Shown: positions 60,901-64,000 of the stretch, one piece after another
Position numbering within the stretch: the stretch's first letter is position 1
Layout of the letters: each line of letters begins with the position of its first letter
DNA from: Opisthocomus hoazin
Taxonomy: Eukaryota > Chordata > Aves > Opisthocomiformes > Opisthocomidae
Direction of reading: 5' to 3'
NCBI RefSeq assembly: GCF_030867145.1
Contig: NC_134431.1
Span: forward strand, 9,935,089-9,999,088
Length of the DNA: 64,000 bases
Notes under the pieces: generated by a model
What the model was told of the DNA's origin: nothing
Database searches by the model: none
What the model saw: the letters and a program-made list of their open reading frames with translations, nothing else
Program-made: the position numbers and the translations under genes

Positions 60901-62978
60901 TATGTATCACAGCAGTTCATATTGGTCTAATGCTAATTGTGCACCTGGGTCTCTCATACCAACCATTATTCTTGCCCTGTTAGGACTGTTTTTTAATGAC
61001 ATACTGTGCGTCCAACCCAGTTATGTGACCTTCTTTGATTGCCTAGGCACCTCCACATACGTGTCTTCGAGCTTTGTAAACAACAGAATTTCTTTGGTTA
61101 GCTTGTTAATGAGTTAAAAAAAAAATCTCTTAAACCATGCTTTCGATTAGGAATACAGCTGTGTGTTTAAGAAGTTTCTGGCTGTAAAGGACAGATGTCT
61201 AAAATGAGTTTATATTTGTTAGTTTAGTAGCCTCTTGGCTAGCATATTTTGAGAATGCTGGGGCAAAGAGGAGATAGTTTTGTTTCATTGTGGGAGCGTT
61301 TTCTAAAGGGTTCTCTGTAGATCAATAGAATCAATAAACGCAGGGTGTTGGGTTATTTGATTTAAGTTTAAGGCATCCTGGAATTCGGCAATGCAGTAGA
61401 CTTTGCTGGGTTGGGGGGAGTGATGCTTTCACTGGTGCTCCGTAGTTTGCATTGGTACTGCTGTCTGGTGTTCTGACAAGCTGTGGAAAGACTTTGCTTG
61501 TGTCCTTGTGCTAACATGAGCTATGCCATTTTCTGCACAGAAACTAGTTTGCTTCCACTGAGACAAACTTGACTGTACATGAACATAGGATGCATCTAAT
61601 TGCAGGCAGGCAATTATTTCCTCCATTTTAACATACAGTTTTCAATACTAAGCAAACTTAAACCATCTGTCTAATATAGAAAGGTAGTTACTCTCAGCAT
61701 GAGCCTCTTTCTGCTTTTGCTGTGGCTAGGAGAAGAAATTCTGGAAGAAATTGTGCTGCAAGGCCTTGTGTGTTACTCCAGTTGTGTTGCCTGGTTGGAA
61801 CGCTAAAAGGCTTGCGTTGAGTGGGCAGCACGTGTAGTGCCTGGAGTTGAAGGTGTTTCTAACTGAAGTAGGTGTGGTGTATGCCTGTGCGTTCTGGCCT
61901 TGAAAGTAGCAGGTAGCTCTACTACCAAAAGCACCAAGTGAGGGGTCAGTGTTGTGCTGTGATGACCAGCTGTTGACCAAAATTCAGACAGTGTTCCGTA
62001 GCTGAGGAAGGGAATTGAGCTGTGCCCCTTAGCTCTATGACTGGGAGAGTGGCAGTAGGTTTCTGGAAGCTGGCTGTGCCTGGTCAAGGCTTGGCAACAA
62101 GCTTCAGTTAGGCAACAATTTCTGTTTCACTTGCTTTTGGTGGTCAGACCACCAAATGAGCGCTACAAATGGTGAAGATTTCCAAACTGCTTTGATGCAA
62201 TCAGTAACAGAGGCATGTCTGTAACTTGGTTTTGTCCTTTTATTTATTCTTTTCCACCAGCATTATTTATTAAAATACTCTTGTGGCGCAGATGTTTTTA
62301 TATGGCTGTAGAAAAACCTTTGTATAATAAAATTGTGGGGAACTTGGTTAGGCCTTGGTTAGAATTTTTTTTTTTTTTTAAATTTACGGAGTGTATCTGA
62401 GAGTGAAATTGCCATTGCTCTAATATGGGATGCTATTATTAGATATTTTTCCAATGCAAGATCTAATATAACTATGAGTAAAGATGGGCATGATCATGAC
62501 TCCTTAAGGCTAAAATCTTTGAGGTTTTGGTTCAAAACTTTTTGCTATTCTGCTTTGCTCATAAACAGTATGGGGGGGGAAGTGATCTCTTTGAAAGAAA
62601 AAGAAACTATTTCAGGAGCATATAGGTATTTGGAAAAAAATAGCCTTACTTGGTTACACCCTGAATGTGGAGGTGAGCACTTCTGTAACAGAGAATAGTA
62701 TATCCTAACAATGAAACCTTGTTTTTCTTGTGTGGTATTACATTTTACAAAATAACCTCTTTATTTTCTTGGGTGAACTCATTGCTGTAATATTCCTACA
62801 GTAGTTTGAGGGATTTTTTTTAACAAATAACTTAATTTTTAGGTGAGGAATTTTGATTTTGGACCCCTTCTCCCCTTTCCAAAGGACTTCCCCAACAAGC
62901 CCTCCCTGTCCACCTCCCACAAAATAGAATGACAGAAAGAAGGTGGTGTGCATGACCTTCAGCTTGCTTTCTTGCCAG

Positions 62979-63160
62979 CAGCTGGGTGCAGTGGGAAGAA
63001 AGATGCCAAAATTGAACTGGATGAACTGAGACATGTTTTGAGTATTAGGATGGCCAGACTAGTGGATACTGAACAGGTTTCAGTTTCAGCTCAAAGATCA
63101 CAGAATTTAAGCTTGTCCACAGCTTCTGAAGTGGAAGCTGCTGAGAGGAGTGGGAAGTGG
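62979..63160 (+). other. Candidate cryptic or alternative exon in ARFGEF2 intron 1
   Basis: A 182-bp stretch lies between a good acceptor (cttcagcttgctttcttgccag, ending at 62978) and a strong donor (GTGG|GTAAGT). Spliced after exon 1 it stays open for 61 codons, including GKKDAKIELDELRHVL and SASEVEAAERSGKW-like polar text. Its length is not a multiple of three, so it would shift the frame of the next ARFGEF2 exon. It is not part of the known BIG2 protein. It may be a poison exon, an alternative last exon, an exon of a separate transcript, or chance. Confidence 0.25.
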
Positions 63161-63535
63161 GTAAGTGCACAAACAGGAAAACTCACATTCACTGAGCTAC
63201 ATGTATCAAATATGGATTTTTTTTTTAATTTTTTTTTTTTACTGTGTCTCTGATGATACTCGCTTTATTGATGTGCCAATGCGGGGGGGAAAATTGCAGC
63301 AACTATTTTATCGGTAAAATAGCTTTCTGTTTCATGTGCTGTAGAAATATCTGTGAGTATTCAACAGGTGTCTAGTCTGTCTTGACCAAAACATTATCAA
63401 ATCAAGGAAGCCTTTTATTTCCAAACCAGACAAATTACATTTTTAGTGCAAGGAGGACCACTTTGCTAACTCGTGCAGTCTTTCTGCTTTGAAAAATAAA
63501 CTTAGTTCAGAGAATGTTGAGTTTTTGCAGTTGTT

Positions 63536-63555
63536 AAAAAAAAAAAAAAAAAAAA
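63536..63555. repeat. A20 homopolymer
   Basis: Twenty consecutive A residues followed by cccaacaaaacc. No retroposon body is recognised immediately upstream. Confidence 0.9.
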
Positions 63556-64000
63556 CCCAACAAAACCTGTAAACCCTAGTTCTACAATGTTTCTGAAATA
63601 CAGCATTAATTGTGGTATAGCTAGACACCCTGGCGTCCTGCTGTACTTGGGATTCTGGCTGTAGCTACAACATGCCTTTCTCTGCCGAGACCTGGAGGCA
63701 GGACTAAGCATTCAGAACAAGTAACGCTACCCAGAACACTGTGTTTTAAGGAACCGGTTCCCGTAGGTGACAGGAATACACTGTTCTAATAATAAGGGAG
63801 ATTGAAATAGGGACGCAATAAATTGGTGGGTCTTTTAGTGTGTATTAATCTCAGTAGCTCTGTGGATCATAATACAATGTTAAAGATGGGGAAATTGATA
63901 AAATCAAGAGGACTGAATTCAAATTTTGCTGAATTGAGCTTCTGACTAGCCATCTTGTTGATAGACCAGCAGAATACTGGAGTGAAGAACACGGTGATCC

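Larger units (their letters stand above)
57931..64000 (+). other. ARFGEF2: ARFGEF2 intron 1 (continues off the right edge)
   Basis: No sequence resembling BIG2 exon 2 (DEIKAEIEKQRLG) was found, so the rest of the window is read as intron 1. After the CpG island ends at about 58.1 kb the block is AT-rich with several T or A runs (59838, 60534, 62366, 63221, 63536). I recognise no LINE, LTR or RNA gene. One splice-flanked open stretch at 62979-63160 is listed separately. Confidence 0.85.

Noticed and set aside
1..64000. CRISPR arrays, tRNA or rRNA genes, prokaryotic operons, phage or defence systems
   Set aside because: None of their sequence signatures is present; the window is vertebrate nuclear DNA with intron-split genes.

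Overview
The window is vertebrate nuclear DNA, almost certainly from a bird and probably a neoavian rather than a galliform. It has long AT-rich non-coding stretches, two isolated CpG islands each carrying the first coding exon of a conserved gene, CR1 LINE 3' ends with the typical avian tail, MIR-like relics, and a solo ERVL-type LTR of a family common in birds. No prokaryotic or organellar features are present.

Two genes are anchored by sequence. On the minus strand, 25109-25264 is coding exon 1 of PREX1, a PIP3- and Gbeta-gamma-responsive Rac GEF. Everything to its left (1-25108) is then PREX1 intron 1. On the plus strand, 57786-57924 is coding exon 1 of ARFGEF2/BIG2, the brefeldin-A-inhibited ARF GEF of the trans-Golgi and recycling endosomes. 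Everything to its right (57925-64000) is ARFGEF2 intron 1. The two genes are head to head with about 32.5 kb between their start codons. This matches the PREX1-ARFGEF2 neighbourhood of human 20q13 and, by synteny, avian chromosome 20.

Region by region: (1) 1-24.6 kb, PREX1 intron 1, with an old CR1 relic, a MIR relic, a possible L3/CR1 relic and a chance-length ORF. (2) 24.7-25.7 kb, the PREX1 CpG island and promoter, followed by a roughly 42-bp minisatellite and CA-rich sequence to 26.2 kb. (3) 26.2-57.2 kb, intergenic, with ancient LINE and MIR relics (30.1-31.2 kb), a CR1 copy (34.5-35.0 kb) next to a G17 tract, a decayed array rich in CCTAA-type motifs (47.6-49.9 kb) split by a 701-bp solo LTR with perfect 5-bp target duplications, two palindromic relics near 50.2 and 50.8 kb, and one exon-like stretch near 53.0 kb. 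(4) 57.2-58.1 kb, the ARFGEF2 CpG island, with three exact 20-bp GC-box repeats, a perfect GTCACGTGAC palindrome, a YY1/TISU-like element and two overlapping upstream ORFs. (5) ARFGEF2 intron 1, with one splice-flanked, phase-compatible candidate exon at 62979-63160.

The two genes work in different pathways (Rac signalling at the plasma membrane, ARF activation at the TGN) and nothing suggests a shared operon-like system. I found no convincing undescribed multi-gene system. The best leads are the two candidate exons, the layered ARFGEF2 5' leader, and the LTR-split decayed array with its GAGTT-rich LTR interior.
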